Below the pieces are notes generated by a model, which was not told where the DNA came from, did no database searches, and saw only the letters and a program-made list of their open reading frames with translations. Positions 45,310 through 53,922 of a DNA stretch of 64,000 bases are shown one piece after another. This DNA is from Marinobacter alexandrii. GTDB taxonomy: Bacteria > Bacteroidota > Bacteroidia > Cytophagales > Cyclobacteriaceae. Both the position numbers and the translations under genes were made by a program. The first letter of the stretch is position 1. The number at the start of each line of letters is the position of its first letter. The stretch covers positions 930,001-994,000 of the forward strand of contig JBDWTN010000007.1 in assembly GCA_039984955.1 (NCBI GenBank), in the 5' to 3' direction.

Positions 45310-46272
45310 TTGAAAGCCTTAACCTGCACCAGCTACGGTCCTACCGAAAATCTTACGATTAAAGAAGTAGAAAAACCCCATCCAACTAGCCATGAAGTAT
45401 TAATCAGGATTCACTACTGTGCAGTAAATGATTACGACTGGAGCATGGTCAGAGGTAAACCATTTATCTATCGTTTATTATTCGGATTATTCAAACCAAA
45501 AAGACCAATTCCTGGAATGGAACTCTCAGGTGTTGTTGAAGCATGTGGTGAAAATGCAGGCACCTTCAATATTGGAGATGCTGTTTACGGAGACATTTCG
45601 GATCATGGTTTTGGGAGTTTTGCGGAGTATATATGTATCAATGAAAAGGCGGTTGTATCAAAGCCAGACCTTATGCCTTTTGAAGATGCTGCCGCTCTTT
45701 CACATGCCGCTAACTTAGCCTGGCAGGGATTGATTGATGTGGGACAAATTCAAAAGGGAATGAAAGTTCTCATCAATGGAGCTGGAGGTGGTGTAGGGAC
45801 ATTGGGGCTACATATTGCAAAAACCTACGATGCAGAGGTAGCGGGAGTAGATACAGGAGATAAGCTAAAAGTGATGAAAGAGATTGGTTTTGATCATATC
45901 ATAGACTACAAACAAACTGATTTTACCAAAAGCGGTAAACAATATGATTTGATATTAGACGCCAAAACAAGTAGAGCGCCCAACAGCTATATCCCCTCTC
46001 TTACTTCCAATGGAAAATACGTATCAATTGGTGGTAACATTGGTCGGTTGATCCAGCTTCTTATTGCTCGAAAAATCTTTAAAAAGAGCGTGTTCATGGT
46101 TGGCCTTAAAGCCAACAAGGATCTTAACCACATCCATAAACTTTATGAGGAAGGAAAACTAAAGCCTATTATTGACGGCCCTTACCCATTGGATAAAACT
46201 CCGTGGGCAATCCAACATTTTGGAGAAGGAAAACATCAAGGCAAGGTGCTCATTTCTTTAATAAACGAGTAA
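45310..46272 (+). CDS. MDR-superfamily NAD(P)-dependent oxidoreductase
   Basis: A medium-chain dehydrogenase/reductase of 320 aa, of the zinc-independent quinone-reductase-like branch. The N-terminus KALTCTSYGPTENLTIKEV, the GroES-like part with PIPGMELSGVVEACGENAGT and the Rossmann motif LINGAGGGVGTLGLHIAK are typical. The structural-zinc Cys cluster of alcohol dehydrogenases is absent. The start is TTG at 45310; the conserved N-terminus begins exactly there and no ATG is nearby. It ends 3 bases before the stop of the convergent serine hydrolase. The substrate is unknown. Confidence 0.88.
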   Translation: MKALTCTSYGPTENLTIKEVEKPHPTSHEVLIRIHYCAVNDYDWSMVRGKPFIYRLLFGLFKPKRPIPGMELSGVVEACGENAGTFNIGDAVYGDISDHGFGSFAEYICINEKAVVSKPDLMPFEDAAALSHAANLAWQGLIDVGQIQKGMKVLINGAGGGVGTLGLHIAKTYDAEVAGVDTGDKLKVMKEIGFDHIIDYKQTDFTKSGKQYDLILDAKTSRAPNSYIPSLTSNGKYVSIGGNIGRLIQLLIARKIFKKSVFMVGLKANKDLNHIHKLYEEGKLKPIIDGPYPLDKTPWAIQHFGEGKHQGKVLISLINE

Positions 46273-46275
46273 AGT

Positions 46276-47415
46276 TTATTTCATCCCTTCGTATACTTTC
46301 TTCACCATTTCGCCAATCTTGGATGGCTCCAGCCAACGTGTGACGATCACTAAATCATTTTTTTGGTCTATTACAATAAAATTTCCACCAAACCCAGCAG
46401 CATAAAATAGATGATCTGGTAAGCCTTCCCATGCTCTGGGACCTTTATTGAGCCACCACATATACCCATAGCTTTCGAATGCCGGTGTGGGGGTTTGTAT
46501 CATCTCCGTCCATTTTGCAGAAATAAGTTGCTTACCATCCCATTTTCCCTTGCGGGCAAAGAGCAATCCAAAACGCGCATGATCTTCAGTGCTAATAAAC
46601 ACACCACCTCCATGATGACCTCCACCACTCACCACTTGCATATGCTGACCATCCAATGTAACCCATGAATTGTCATAACCATACCAACGCCACGTTGTAC
46701 TTGCCCCAATGGGGTCCATAATTCGTTCTTTTAACACCTGAGGGAGAGGTTTTCTCCATACATTCAGCAAAGAATAGGAAAGCACATTGACCCGCACATC
46801 ATTGTACTTGTAGCTTGTTCCAGGCTCCTTTAGTTCACGGTATCTCCAATCATCGAACGTTCCTTTTCTATCAGGGCGATCAGTCCAGTCATACAATCCA
46901 AAAAGTGCTCCTGACCAATCAGAAGTCTGGTAGAGTAAATGCTCCCACGTAATTTTTGAATTATGTTCACCTTGAAAAGTATCATCCCAAACATAATCTT
47001 TCACTTGATCCTGGATAGACCGGATGAGTCCATCATCTACAGCAAGACCAGCAGTGGTAGATAAATAGCTCTTTGTCACACTGAATGTCATATCCACTCG
47101 CTTCGTGTCACCCCAACTAGCTATTAGATAGCCATCTTTGATGATCATCCCCGCTGGACCTCCTCGCTCTTTTGTAGGCCCCTGAAGTTGATGATAAGGC
47201 TCTCTGTTGAAACCCTCCAGAATCGCCAATCTCAAATCCTTTTGCCCGGAATATTCATTATCCATAGCAAACTGAACCGCATCTTCAATTGCTGATTTAT
47301 TTAAACTAACTGATGATACAGACTTGCTTTCCCACTTATTTTGAGATGGATAATATTGAGCGCTGAGTGATATAGAAAGACTCAGCGCAAAGAAGAATAA
47401 TAATTTTCTTGCCAT
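46276..47415 (-). CDS. secreted serine hydrolase, beta-lactamase (class C-like) family
   Basis: A 379-residue penicillin-binding-protein-like hydrolase. The signal peptide MARKLLFFFALSLSISLSAQ sets the start at the ATG 47415, rather than the TTG at 47430. The SxxK nucleophile motif is TFSVTKSYLS (about residue 112), the Tyr motif is KYNDVRVNVLSYS, and the third motif region is GGHHGGGVFIS. Members act as esterases, D-aminopeptidases or beta-lactamases; the substrate here is unknown. It is the last gene of the tgt-lptF/G-eamA-ybjQ series, 30 bases after ybjQ. Confidence 0.9.
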   Translation of the reverse strand: MARKLLFFFALSLSISLSAQYYPSQNKWESKSVSSVSLNKSAIEDAVQFAMDNEYSGQKDLRLAILEGFNREPYHQLQGPTKERGGPAGMIIKDGYLIASWGDTKRVDMTFSVTKSYLSTTAGLAVDDGLIRSIQDQVKDYVWDDTFQGEHNSKITWEHLLYQTSDWSGALFGLYDWTDRPDRKGTFDDWRYRELKEPGTSYKYNDVRVNVLSYSLLNVWRKPLPQVLKERIMDPIGASTTWRWYGYDNSWVTLDGQHMQVVSGGGHHGGGVFISTEDHARFGLLFARKGKWDGKQLISAKWTEMIQTPTPAFESYGYMWWLNKGPRAWEGLPDHLFYAAGFGGNFIVIDQKNDLVIVTRWLEPSKIGEMVKKVYEGMK

Positions 47416-47445
47416 GCGGGCAAGATACAAAATGTACAGTTTTTA

Positions 47446-47766
47446 TTAGTCGAGCTGTATCGCTGTTCCACTTGCACTGACCATCATCATACCCGAATCC
47501 TTACCTAAGGTTTCATAGTCCAAATCGATGGCAATAATCGCATTTGCTCCATGTGCCTGAGCCGCTTCTATCATTTCCTTCACAGCTATATTTTTGGCAT
47601 CCTTGAGTGATTTCTCATAAGAACCTGACCTGCCTCCTACAATATCTGTAATTGACGCAAAAATGTCTTTGAAAATATTGGCTCCAATGATTGCCTCACC
47701 AGTAACCATTCCATAGTATGTAGAAATAGTTTTTCCTTCTACGTTGTTCGTTGTTGTAAGTAGCAT
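47446..47766 (-). CDS. YbjQ family protein
   Basis: A 106-residue member of the YbjQ/DUF74 family, a small pentamer-forming fold of unknown function. Signatures are [20 protein letters not shown], near the N-terminus, and [20 protein letters not shown]. It starts 2 bases after the EamA gene stop and is followed closely by the serine hydrolase. Heavy-metal binding is sometimes stated for the family, without firm evidence. Confidence 0.92.
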   Translation of the reverse strand: MLLTTTNNVEGKTISTYYGMVTGEAIIGANIFKDIFASITDIVGGRSGSYEKSLKDAKNIAVKEMIEAAQAHGANAIIAIDLDYETLGKDSGMMMVSASGTAIQLD

Positions 47767-47768
47767 AT

Positions 47769-48680
47769 TTATCTAATTATGTCGGTTGAAAGTGCTTTTT
47801 TCTTATAGCGTCGATTCAATAACGGATAGAGAAGTACCGAAGTTAAGATTAATAAGGTTCCCAAATAAAATCCAGGACTCATCTCTTCACTATCTCCGAA
47901 AATAACAAGCGCTAGTATGATCCCATATACAGGCTCAAGGTTTACCACCAAATTGATTGAAAAAGCGGACAAACGCTTCATTAGCTCAACGGAAACAGAA
48001 TACGCATAAACGGTGCAGACAATAGCCAAAATACTTAAGTAAACCCAGTCAAACATAGAAGGATTAAGTGCCAGTCCATCAACGAAATAGGCAGTATAGA
48101 ATGGGAAGAATAGAGCTGTCGCAGCACAAGCTCCTATCATCTCATAGAAGGTAATAACATAGGGATCATACTTCTTTGTCAATCTGCCATTAATGACCGT
48201 AAAAACTGAAGCTACAAACGCTGAAAGCACGGCAGTAAGAAGGCCTGATAGATAATCGAACTCTACATTGAATATCACACCGATTCCTATAAATGCAATA
48301 ATACTCAGCAGCACTTCAAAGCCTTTAATTTTCTTTTTCTGCGATATTGGTTCAATTAGGCTTGTCCACAACGAACATGTCGCCATTCCTGCAAGACAAA
48401 CAGAGGCGTTTGAGATTCTGGCGGATAGAAAAAATAGAATCCAATGTAGGGCTATTAAAACACCCGTCCCGAGAATAATGAGTAAATACTTTCTTGAGTC
48501 TATTTTTAAAGACCGCTTCCAAAGCACCAGTAATAGCCATAAGCCAACAGCAGATATCAGTGTCCTAAAGAAAACAACCTCTACCGCTGGCACCTCAATA
48601 AGAAGACCCAAAATAGCCGTAAACCCCCAAATTAGGACTGTGAAATGAAGGGTTAAGTAATCCTTCTTCTCCTGTATCAT
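47769..48680 (-). CDS. EamA/DMT family transporter
   Basis: A 303-residue drug/metabolite transporter with about ten transmembrane helices arranged as two EamA repeats. The first repeat begins [20 protein letters not shown], and the second holds [20 protein letters not shown] and [17 protein letters not shown], a typical EamA end motif. Substrates of this class are diverse (amino acids, nucleotides, lipids). It overlaps the Lpt-like permease gene by 4 bases and precedes ybjQ by 2. Confidence 0.92.
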   Translation of the reverse strand: MIQEKKDYLTLHFTVLIWGFTAILGLLIEVPAVEVVFFRTLISAVGLWLLLVLWKRSLKIDSRKYLLIILGTGVLIALHWILFFLSARISNASVCLAGMATCSLWTSLIEPISQKKKIKGFEVLLSIIAFIGIGVIFNVEFDYLSGLLTAVLSAFVASVFTVINGRLTKKYDPYVITFYEMIGACAATALFFPFYTAYFVDGLALNPSMFDWVYLSILAIVCTVYAYSVSVELMKRLSAFSINLVVNLEPVYGIILALVIFGDSEEMSPGFYLGTLLILTSVLLYPLLNRRYKKKALSTDIIR

Positions 48681-49759
48681 CTAGGAACTGTTTTATAAAG
48701 AAGTATGGCCACACCCGCAAAAATGATGTTTGGCATCCAGATAGCCAGAATGGTATTCATGGTTCCTGCTTCTGCTATTGCAGTAGCAAGAATAAACGCA
48801 ATGATGAATGCGAAAGCAATAACAAAACCAAGAGCTATTTGAAAACCAGTACCCTGGCGAGTCTTTCTTGCAGAAACTGTAGCTCCTATGGCCATTAAAA
48901 TGATCACTGTAAATGGAGACATGTACCTCACATATTTTTCAATCTGAAAAATATGGACATCATCGGCACCTCTGGATGTTTGAAGTTTGATATGCTCGTT
49001 TAGTTCACCCAGTGTCATGGTTTCCCAAACGCGATCTTTATTCCCAAAATCTTCCGGTGAAAGATTGAGCAATGTGTCTAATTCATCCCCCTGCGTTATA
49101 ATTTCCTTTTTTTCCTTCAGCTCCCTCTTTTGCCATTTTTTAAGCTTCCATACGTTGGCTGAGTCCCAATCTATCTGCCGTGCAGTTATTTTTTCAACAA
49201 GTTGAGTTCCTTTAACCGTTTCTAGAGTCACTGAAGATCCTACGTCCCTTCGAACATCATATCTATACATATAGATATAATCCTCTAGTGAGTCTCGTTC
49301 AGAAATTTTAATGTGTATGTGCTTATCTGTATTGTAGAATGGGTCTTTGAGGTATTTCAGCTCAAATTCTAATCTAAACTTGTTGGCTTCCGGGATTACA
49401 AAACTATTTAGATAAAAACTAGAAGAACCAATCAGAACTGCCGCTATCACATAAGGTACAAGCATACGTCTAAAGCTTATACCGCTGGCCAGTATAGCAA
49501 CGATCTCTGTCTTAGCAGCCATGCTAGCAGTCACAAATACGGTAGCAATAAAAACCGTTATAGGAGTCAAAAGACTTGCTATGTACGGAATGAAAGTAAG
49601 GTAGTAATCCCAAATAAGAGCTGAACTCAATTCATTTTTAATAAAATCATCATTCTTCTCTGTGAAGTCAATCACACAAATAATTAACTCCAATATCCCC
49701 ACCACAAAAACGAACGTGACAAGTATTTTTTTAAGTATGTACCAATCGAGCTTCTTCAT
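48677..49759 (-). CDS. LptF/LptG family permease
   Basis: A 360-residue inner-membrane subunit of the LPS-export ABC transporter LptB2FG. Three N-terminal hydrophobic helices (LVTFVFVVGILELIICVIDF, ALIWDYYLTFIPYIASLL), a beta-jellyroll periplasmic domain (about 135-250) and three C-terminal helices (VIILMAIGATVSARKTRQGT) give the YjgP/YjgQ layout. The ATG at 49759 (MKKLDWYIL) is preferred over the GTG at 49768. It follows tgt by 15 bases, a pairing that is common in Bacteroidota. It links functionally to the OstA-like gene at 29.6 kb. Confidence 0.93.
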   Translation of the reverse strand: MKKLDWYILKKILVTFVFVVGILELIICVIDFTEKNDDFIKNELSSALIWDYYLTFIPYIASLLTPITVFIATVFVTASMAAKTEIVAILASGISFRRMLVPYVIAAVLIGSSSFYLNSFVIPEANKFRLEFELKYLKDPFYNTDKHIHIKISERDSLEDYIYMYRYDVRRDVGSSVTLETVKGTQLVEKITARQIDWDSANVWKLKKWQKRELKEKKEIITQGDELDTLLNLSPEDFGNKDRVWETMTLGELNEHIKLQTSRGADDVHIFQIEKYVRYMSPFTVIILMAIGATVSARKTRQGTGFQIALGFVIAFAFIIAFILATAIAEAGTMNTILAIWMPNIIFAGVAILLYKTVPR

Positions 49760-49774
49760 TTTAGACACCTTTTC

Positions 49775-50905
49775 TTAAAGGCGTTGGCTTACATTTTTGA
49801 CCATTTCTTCTTTCCAGATTGCGAAGTTATCATTTATGATTTGCTTACGTGCTTCTCCCACCAGCCACAAGTAAAACGTTAAGTTCTGGATGCTTGCAAT
49901 TTGTGCGCCAAGAATTTCATTACTCGTGATCAAATGCCTCAAATAGGCCTTGGTGTAAAAGCTACTCACATACCCGTCTAGTCCTGGATCAATAGAGGAA
50001 AAATCATCTTTCCATTTCTCATTTCGAATATTAACTATCCCCTGGGTGGTGAACAGCATCCCATTCCGTGCATTTCGTGTAGGCATTACACAGTCAAACA
50101 TATCTACGCCTAATGCAATGCATTCAAGAATATTGGCTGGGGTGCCTACCCCCATTAAATATCTGGGTTTGTCTTTTGGCAAAATTCGGCAGACATGATC
50201 AGTCATTGCATACATATCTTCTGCTGGCTCACCAACTGACAAGCCTCCAATGGCATTCCCCTCTCTTTCTTTGCTCGCTATGTATTCTGCAGATTGTGTT
50301 CGAAGATCTTTGTACACACTTCCTTGAACAATCGGAAATAAGGTCTGGTTATAGCCATACTTACCTTCTGTTGCATCGAATTGATTCACACATCTATCCA
50401 ACCATCGATTTGTCATGTGCATAGATTTTTGTGCATAATCATACTCACATGGGTACGGTGTACACTCATCAAATGCCATGACAATATCCGCACCTATGGT
50501 ACGCTGGATATCCATAATAGACTCTGGAGTAAAAAAATGCTTACTTCCATCTTTATGCGACTGGAAATGTACTCCTTCCTCCACAATCTTACGATTCTCT
50601 GCCAGGGAATAGACCTGATATCCTCCGCTATCAGTCAAAATTGGGCGATCCCAACCATTAAATTTATGCAGCCCTCCAGCTTGCTCAATTATCTCCAACC
50701 CAGGGCGCATATAGAGATGATAGGTATTCCCCAAGATAATTTGCGCCTTGATATCATCCACTAACTCACGCTGATGAACAGCTTTGACAGTGCCTGCTGT
50801 ACCAACAGGCATGAAAATAGGGGTTTGTATTTCTCCATGATCAGTCGTGATGGTACCGGCCCTTGCTGAAGATTTACTATCTGTATTTTTTAGTTCGAAC
50901 TGCAT
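49775..50905 (-). CDS. tgt: queuine tRNA-ribosyltransferase Tgt
   Basis: Exchanges the wobble guanine of GUN-anticodon tRNAs for a queuine precursor. The substrate motifs ILTDSGGYQVYSL, ADIVMAFDECTPYP and GGLSVGEPAEDMYAM and the catalytic-side FDCVMPTRNARNG are present. The zinc-binding CxCxxC cluster expected near residue 305 is absent: the segment reads DGYVSSFYTKAYLRHL, so only the His remains. I chose the ATG at 50905 (MQFELKNT, 376 aa) because a -7 box overlaps the in-frame TTG at 50914. It heads the tgt-lptF/G-eamA-ybjQ-hydrolase series. Confidence 0.96.
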   Translation of the reverse strand: MQFELKNTDSKSSARAGTITTDHGEIQTPIFMPVGTAGTVKAVHQRELVDDIKAQIILGNTYHLYMRPGLEIIEQAGGLHKFNGWDRPILTDSGGYQVYSLAENRKIVEEGVHFQSHKDGSKHFFTPESIMDIQRTIGADIVMAFDECTPYPCEYDYAQKSMHMTNRWLDRCVNQFDATEGKYGYNQTLFPIVQGSVYKDLRTQSAEYIASKEREGNAIGGLSVGEPAEDMYAMTDHVCRILPKDKPRYLMGVGTPANILECIALGVDMFDCVMPTRNARNGMLFTTQGIVNIRNEKWKDDFSSIDPGLDGYVSSFYTKAYLRHLITSNEILGAQIASIQNLTFYLWLVGEARKQIINDNFAIWKEEMVKNVSQRL

Positions 50906-50911
50906 GCGCCG

Positions 50912-50919
50912 CAAAAATA
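50912..50919 (-). promoter_or_regulatory. putative -7 element (TATTTTTG) of tgt
   Basis: Read on the minus strand this is a perfect TAnnTTTG match, 6 bases before the tgt ATG at 50905. It implies an almost leaderless message for the series. Confidence 0.55.
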
Positions 50920-51270
50920 GGATTTAATGATCTCTGCTGTATTGTTCTTTTAACCTGAGCTCAATTAAAAACCTTGCCTCAGTTTGAAATGGTTTTGATT
51001 AGAAATTTTAACAAAATCTCGAAGGAATATCTGGATATTTCAAGAGGGTTTGGTGAAATTCATAGCAAAAGCAGTCAAATCCGTAGGATAAGCACTTTTC
51101 ACGCCATCTTTGCTTCGAAAATTCATCAAAATGAAAGGTCATTCCTCATAATTTTCAAAACAAATCTGACGTAAACAATACTTACTGAAGCTAATATTTT
51201 TAATCGATCTCAGGTTTTAAGCTTTTCAGATTTGTATGTTATTTACGATCAGGTTTGCTTAATTCACCAA
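50920..51270. other. intergenic region between tgt and the glycosyltransferase
   Basis: About 350 bases between divergent genes. An open plus-strand frame at 50974-51174 has no ATG start, no similarity that I recognise and no promoter. A T-rich stretch near 51200-51250 presumably contains the glycosyltransferase promoter, but I see no TAnnTTTG match. Nothing else is evident. Confidence 0.4.
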
Positions 51271-52350
51271 ATGATTATGATCATATGTTTAATAATAGGA
51301 TCAATACACCTTGGAATCGTTGTATTTCATGCACTCGTACTTATTCGATATAAGACGATTGATAGGCCTCATAGTTCTCCCCTTTTATCCATCATTGTTG
51401 CTGCTAAAAATGAAGAAAAAAACCTAAAAAAATTAATCCCAAGGTTACTAGAGCAGAAGTATCATGCATTTGAAATCATAATTGGATTAGATCAATGTAC
51501 CGATGAAAGTTTAAACTATTTGAGAAGTATTAAATCTGAAAAGATCCAAATCATTGACATAGATGAGGTTCCTTCCGATTGGAACTCAAAGAAGTATGCA
51601 CTGAATGAGTCCATTAGAAATTCAACCGGAGAATGGTTGGTTTTCATCGATGCAGACTGTGTCCCACATTCAAATCAATGGTTAAGCTCCTTCTCAAGTC
51701 AAATTCATATGAAAACGAATTTCATTATAGGCGTTTCTCCGTATACAGCCAATACTTCTTTATTATCTCAACACATCGCTTTTGAAGCATTTCAAACAGC
51801 ATTTTTATATGTATCTAGAGCGCTACTTGGAAAACCGTATATGGCAGTAGGTAGAAATATGGCAATCAGGAAGTCCTATTTTGAGAAAATATCTGGCTAT
51901 GAAAAAATTAGGTCAATCACTGGAGGGGATGATGACCTTATGATTCAAAATTATGCCTCAAAAGAGAATACAAGGATTCTCTTAGAAAAACAAAGTATTG
52001 TTTACACTTTTCCAGATAAACATTGGAAAAACTACTGGAATCAGAAAATCCGACATTACTCTGTTGGTAAAAAATACAAGCCAAAAGACCTATCATTTCT
52101 TAGTTTGTTTCATTTTTCCCATCTATTTTTCCTAATCTTCCTCTTTTTTAACCTTTCACACACATATTTCTTACCAACGCTCCTTTTTTACCTATTTATT
52201 AAATTAGTGAGTTATAGATTTGTTGCAGGTAAAATGGGAATGAACATTAACTATATGTTGTTTCCCATCGTTGACATGTTATATGCTTTACTCACTCCGG
52301 TGATTGCATTACAGTCAAAACTCAAAAAGGACATTAAATGGAAGAACTAA
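51271..52350 (+). CDS. glycosyltransferase family 2, membrane-anchored
   Basis: A 359-residue GT-A glycosyltransferase with an N-terminal membrane helix (IMIICLIIGSIHLGIVVFHA) and two or three C-terminal ones (FLIFLFFNLSHTYFLPTLLF). The catalytic domain shows LLSIIVAAKNEEKNLKKLIP, WLVFIDADCVPHS (the DxD-type site) and ITGGDDDLMIQNYA, in the usual GT2 order. I prefer the ATG at 51271 to the upstream TTG at 51232. The last 13 bases overlap the sigma-factor gene, so the two are coupled. The product may be a surface glycan or glycolipid. Confidence 0.88.
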   Translation: MIMIICLIIGSIHLGIVVFHALVLIRYKTIDRPHSSPLLSIIVAAKNEEKNLKKLIPRLLEQKYHAFEIIIGLDQCTDESLNYLRSIKSEKIQIIDIDEVPSDWNSKKYALNESIRNSTGEWLVFIDADCVPHSNQWLSSFSSQIHMKTNFIIGVSPYTANTSLLSQHIAFEAFQTAFLYVSRALLGKPYMAVGRNMAIRKSYFEKISGYEKIRSITGGDDDLMIQNYASKENTRILLEKQSIVYTFPDKHWKNYWNQKIRHYSVGKKYKPKDLSFLSLFHFSHLFFLIFLFFNLSHTYFLPTLLFYLFIKLVSYRFVAGKMGMNINYMLFPIVDMLYALLTPVIALQSKLKKDIKWKN

Positions 52351-52949
52351 ATCGTCAGTTTTCTGATAAGGCACTTCGCGATTTCAAGTTGATAGACTTA
52401 GCAACTGAAGGTAATGATGAGGCTGCCTATGCAGAGCTCATGCAACGCTACAAAAAGCCCGTTTACCATATGATCTTAAAGATGGTACGAAACGTTGATG
52501 ACGCAGAAGACCTAACGATTGAAGCCTTTGCTAAGGCATTTAAAAATCTTAGCAGATTCAAAAAGGATTACACCTTCAGCACGTGGCTCTTTAGAATAGC
52601 TACAAACAATGCTATCGACTTCATCCGAAAGAAAAAGTTAAACACCTTTAGCCTGAATAGCACTTTTACTGACGATAGTGGCGAATCTGTCAATATCGAT
52701 GTTCAAGACAAGAACCTTACACCTGATGAGGAGACGATAAAAGATCAAAAAATAGAATTAGTAAGAATGTTTGTAGACAAGCTTCCTGCTAAGTATCAGC
52801 GATTAGTCAAACTTCGCTATTTTGACGAGCTTTCTTATGATGAAATTGCGAAGGAACTTGAGGCTCCATTAGGTACGGTAAAAGCTCAACTGCATAGAGC
52901 TCGGGAGCTCATGTATGAGTTGGTAAAGGATAAAAAGAAGCATATCTAA
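52338..52949 (+). CDS. ECF-type RNA polymerase sigma factor
   Basis: A 203-residue sigma-70 family factor with region 2 (YKKPVYHMILKMVRNVDDAE, DLTIEAFAKAFKNLSRFK, STWLFRIATNNAIDFIRKKK) and region 4 (LPAKYQRLVKLRYFDELSYD, EIAKELEAPLGTVKAQLHRA). There is no region 3, as in ECF factors. No anti-sigma factor gene follows; the next gene is rsmG after a REP-like hairpin. Its start lies inside the end of the glycosyltransferase gene. This layout recurs in Cytophagales, where this sigma factor seems to be housekeeping. Confidence 0.93.
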   Translation: MEELNRQFSDKALRDFKLIDLATEGNDEAAYAELMQRYKKPVYHMILKMVRNVDDAEDLTIEAFAKAFKNLSRFKKDYTFSTWLFRIATNNAIDFIRKKKLNTFSLNSTFTDDSGESVNIDVQDKNLTPDEETIKDQKIELVRMFVDKLPAKYQRLVKLRYFDELSYDEIAKELEAPLGTVKAQLHRARELMYELVKDKKKHI

Positions 52950-52959
52950 TCCTAACCTG

Positions 52960-52985
52960 TCATTCTGAATTTATTTCAGAATCTT
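52960..52985. repeat. REP-like palindrome of the Bacteroidota GTCATTCTGAA type
   Basis: ATTCTGAA-TTTAT-TTCAGAAT (52962-52982), preceded by TGTC and followed by CTTTG, matches the family of short palindromic repeats (GTCATTCTGAA...TTCAGAATCT) that I know from many Bacteroidota intergenic regions. A second, looser inverted repeat follows at 53003-53024 (GATGCT...AGCATC). Confidence 0.6.
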
Positions 52986-53041
52986 TGTACTTATTTCTAA
53001 TTGATGCTTAATGAGTTTAGCATCCCTTTAATTCTAGTCAG

Positions 53042-53665
53042 ATCGAAATCATCCATAAATACTTTCCCAATCTTACTGATTCCCAAAAGGATCAGATTGA
53101 ACAGCTATATCCATTATACGAAGAATGGAATGCCAAAATCAATGTGGTCAGTCGAAAAGATATCGATCAACTCTATGAACGACATGTTTTGCATAGTCTG
53201 GCCATCGCAAAATTTATTGACTTTACGAATGGGTCAACTATTCTTGATGTGGGCACTGGAGGTGGTTTTCCCGGAATTCCTCTAGCCATATTATTCCCGG
53301 ACTGCACCTTCCATTTAGTGGATTCTATAGGCAAAAAGATCACCGTTGTTAATGAAGTCTCCAAAGCTCTCGCATTAACGAATATTACTGCTGAACATCA
53401 ACGAATGGAAAAAGTGAGGGGAACCTTTGATTTTGTTGTTTCCAGAGCTGTCGCCCAAACCAAGCAACTTTTTATTTGGGCACATCAAAAAATCAGCAAA
53501 GAACAAAAAAATGATATTGACAATGGGATGATCCTCTTAAAAGGAGGTGACCTGAATCAAGAAATGAAAGAATTTGGAAGACGGTATGTCGAAAAAGACC
53601 TTTCCAATTATTTCAGTGAAGAGTTCTTCGAGACGAAGAAGATTATCTACGTGCCTGTTCATTAA
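53042..53665 (+). CDS. rsmG: 16S rRNA (guanine-527-N7)-methyltransferase RsmG, non-canonical start
   Basis: Methylates G527 of 16S rRNA. The SAM-binding motif is ILDVGTGGGFPGIPLAILF, followed by FHLVDSIGKKITVVNEVSKA and FDFVVSRAVAQ. The conserved RsmG N-terminus (EIIHKYFPNLTDSQ, then LYEEWNAKINVVSRKDID) is encoded in frame upstream of the first usable GTG (53144), but no ATG, GTG or TTG occurs between the upstream stop (53018-53020) and that sequence. The expected Met position is an ATC at 53042. Start there gives 207 aa, normal for the family; start at 53144 gives 173 aa and loses 34 conserved residues. The cause may be rare ATC initiation, a mutation or a sequence error. Confidence 0.9.
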   Translation: MEIIHKYFPNLTDSQKDQIEQLYPLYEEWNAKINVVSRKDIDQLYERHVLHSLAIAKFIDFTNGSTILDVGTGGGFPGIPLAILFPDCTFHLVDSIGKKITVVNEVSKALALTNITAEHQRMEKVRGTFDFVVSRAVAQTKQLFIWAHQKISKEQKNDIDNGMILLKGGDLNQEMKEFGRRYVEKDLSNYFSEEFFETKKIIYVPVH

Positions 53666-53676
53666 AATGAAAAACC

Positions 53677-53710
53677 CTTCCTATTTAAAGGAAGAGTCTA
53701 TTTTATATAA
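53677..53710 (-). terminator. decayed terminator after the barrel remnant
   Basis: CTTCC and GGAAG (53677-53681, 53690-53694) form a short stem within flanks that match the intact paralogous terminator at 55674-55699. It appears to be a degraded copy of that terminator. Confidence 0.5.
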
Positions 53711-53725
53711 TATCATTTTATTTTT

Positions 53726-53897
53726 TTAGAAATAAAGTGAAAAGCCAACATTCAAGCCAAACGTACTGCTGTCGATGATGTCGTCACCTGACCTCATACC
53801 GTAGTTCAATGAGGGCTCGATAGCCACATTATCCACTATCCAGATTGGATATCCTGCCTCAAATGAAAGTACTGTGAAATTTGTCGTAATCTCTGCC
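53726..53897 (-). pseudogene. 3' fragment of an outer-membrane beta-barrel gene
   Basis: The last 50 or so codons of a barrel gene paralogous to 55717-56241: EAGYPIWIVDNVAIEPSLNY and DSSTFGLNVGFSLYF line up with EAGYPIFIGGETVALEPSLN and DSSTFGVNVGFFLYF. No signal peptide or N-terminal part exists. The homology ends at the REP palindrome (53898-53921) of the RAYT element, and no N-terminal piece is found on the other side, so the rest has been deleted. The downstream terminator is also a worn copy of the paralogue's. Confidence 0.8.
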
Positions 53898-53921
53898 TTT
53901 GTTGGTGTTATCACCAACAAA
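53898..53921. repeat. REP-like palindrome at the 3' end of the RAYT element
   Basis: TTTGTTGGTG-TTAT-CACCAACAAA is a perfect 10-base inverted repeat with a TTAT loop. It is the reverse complement, in its core, of the palindrome at 54472-54495, so the two repeats face each other around the transposase gene. Confidence 0.85.
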
Positions 53922-53922
53922 C

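Noticed and set aside
50974-51174. Open plus-strand frame of 66 codons upstream of the glycosyltransferase
   Set aside because: No ATG start, no promoter, no recognisable protein pattern and low-complexity AT-rich content.
53001-53285. Plus-strand frame of 94 codons overlapping the start of rsmG
   Set aside because: It is a different frame from the conserved RsmG sequence, and its translation has no family-like features.
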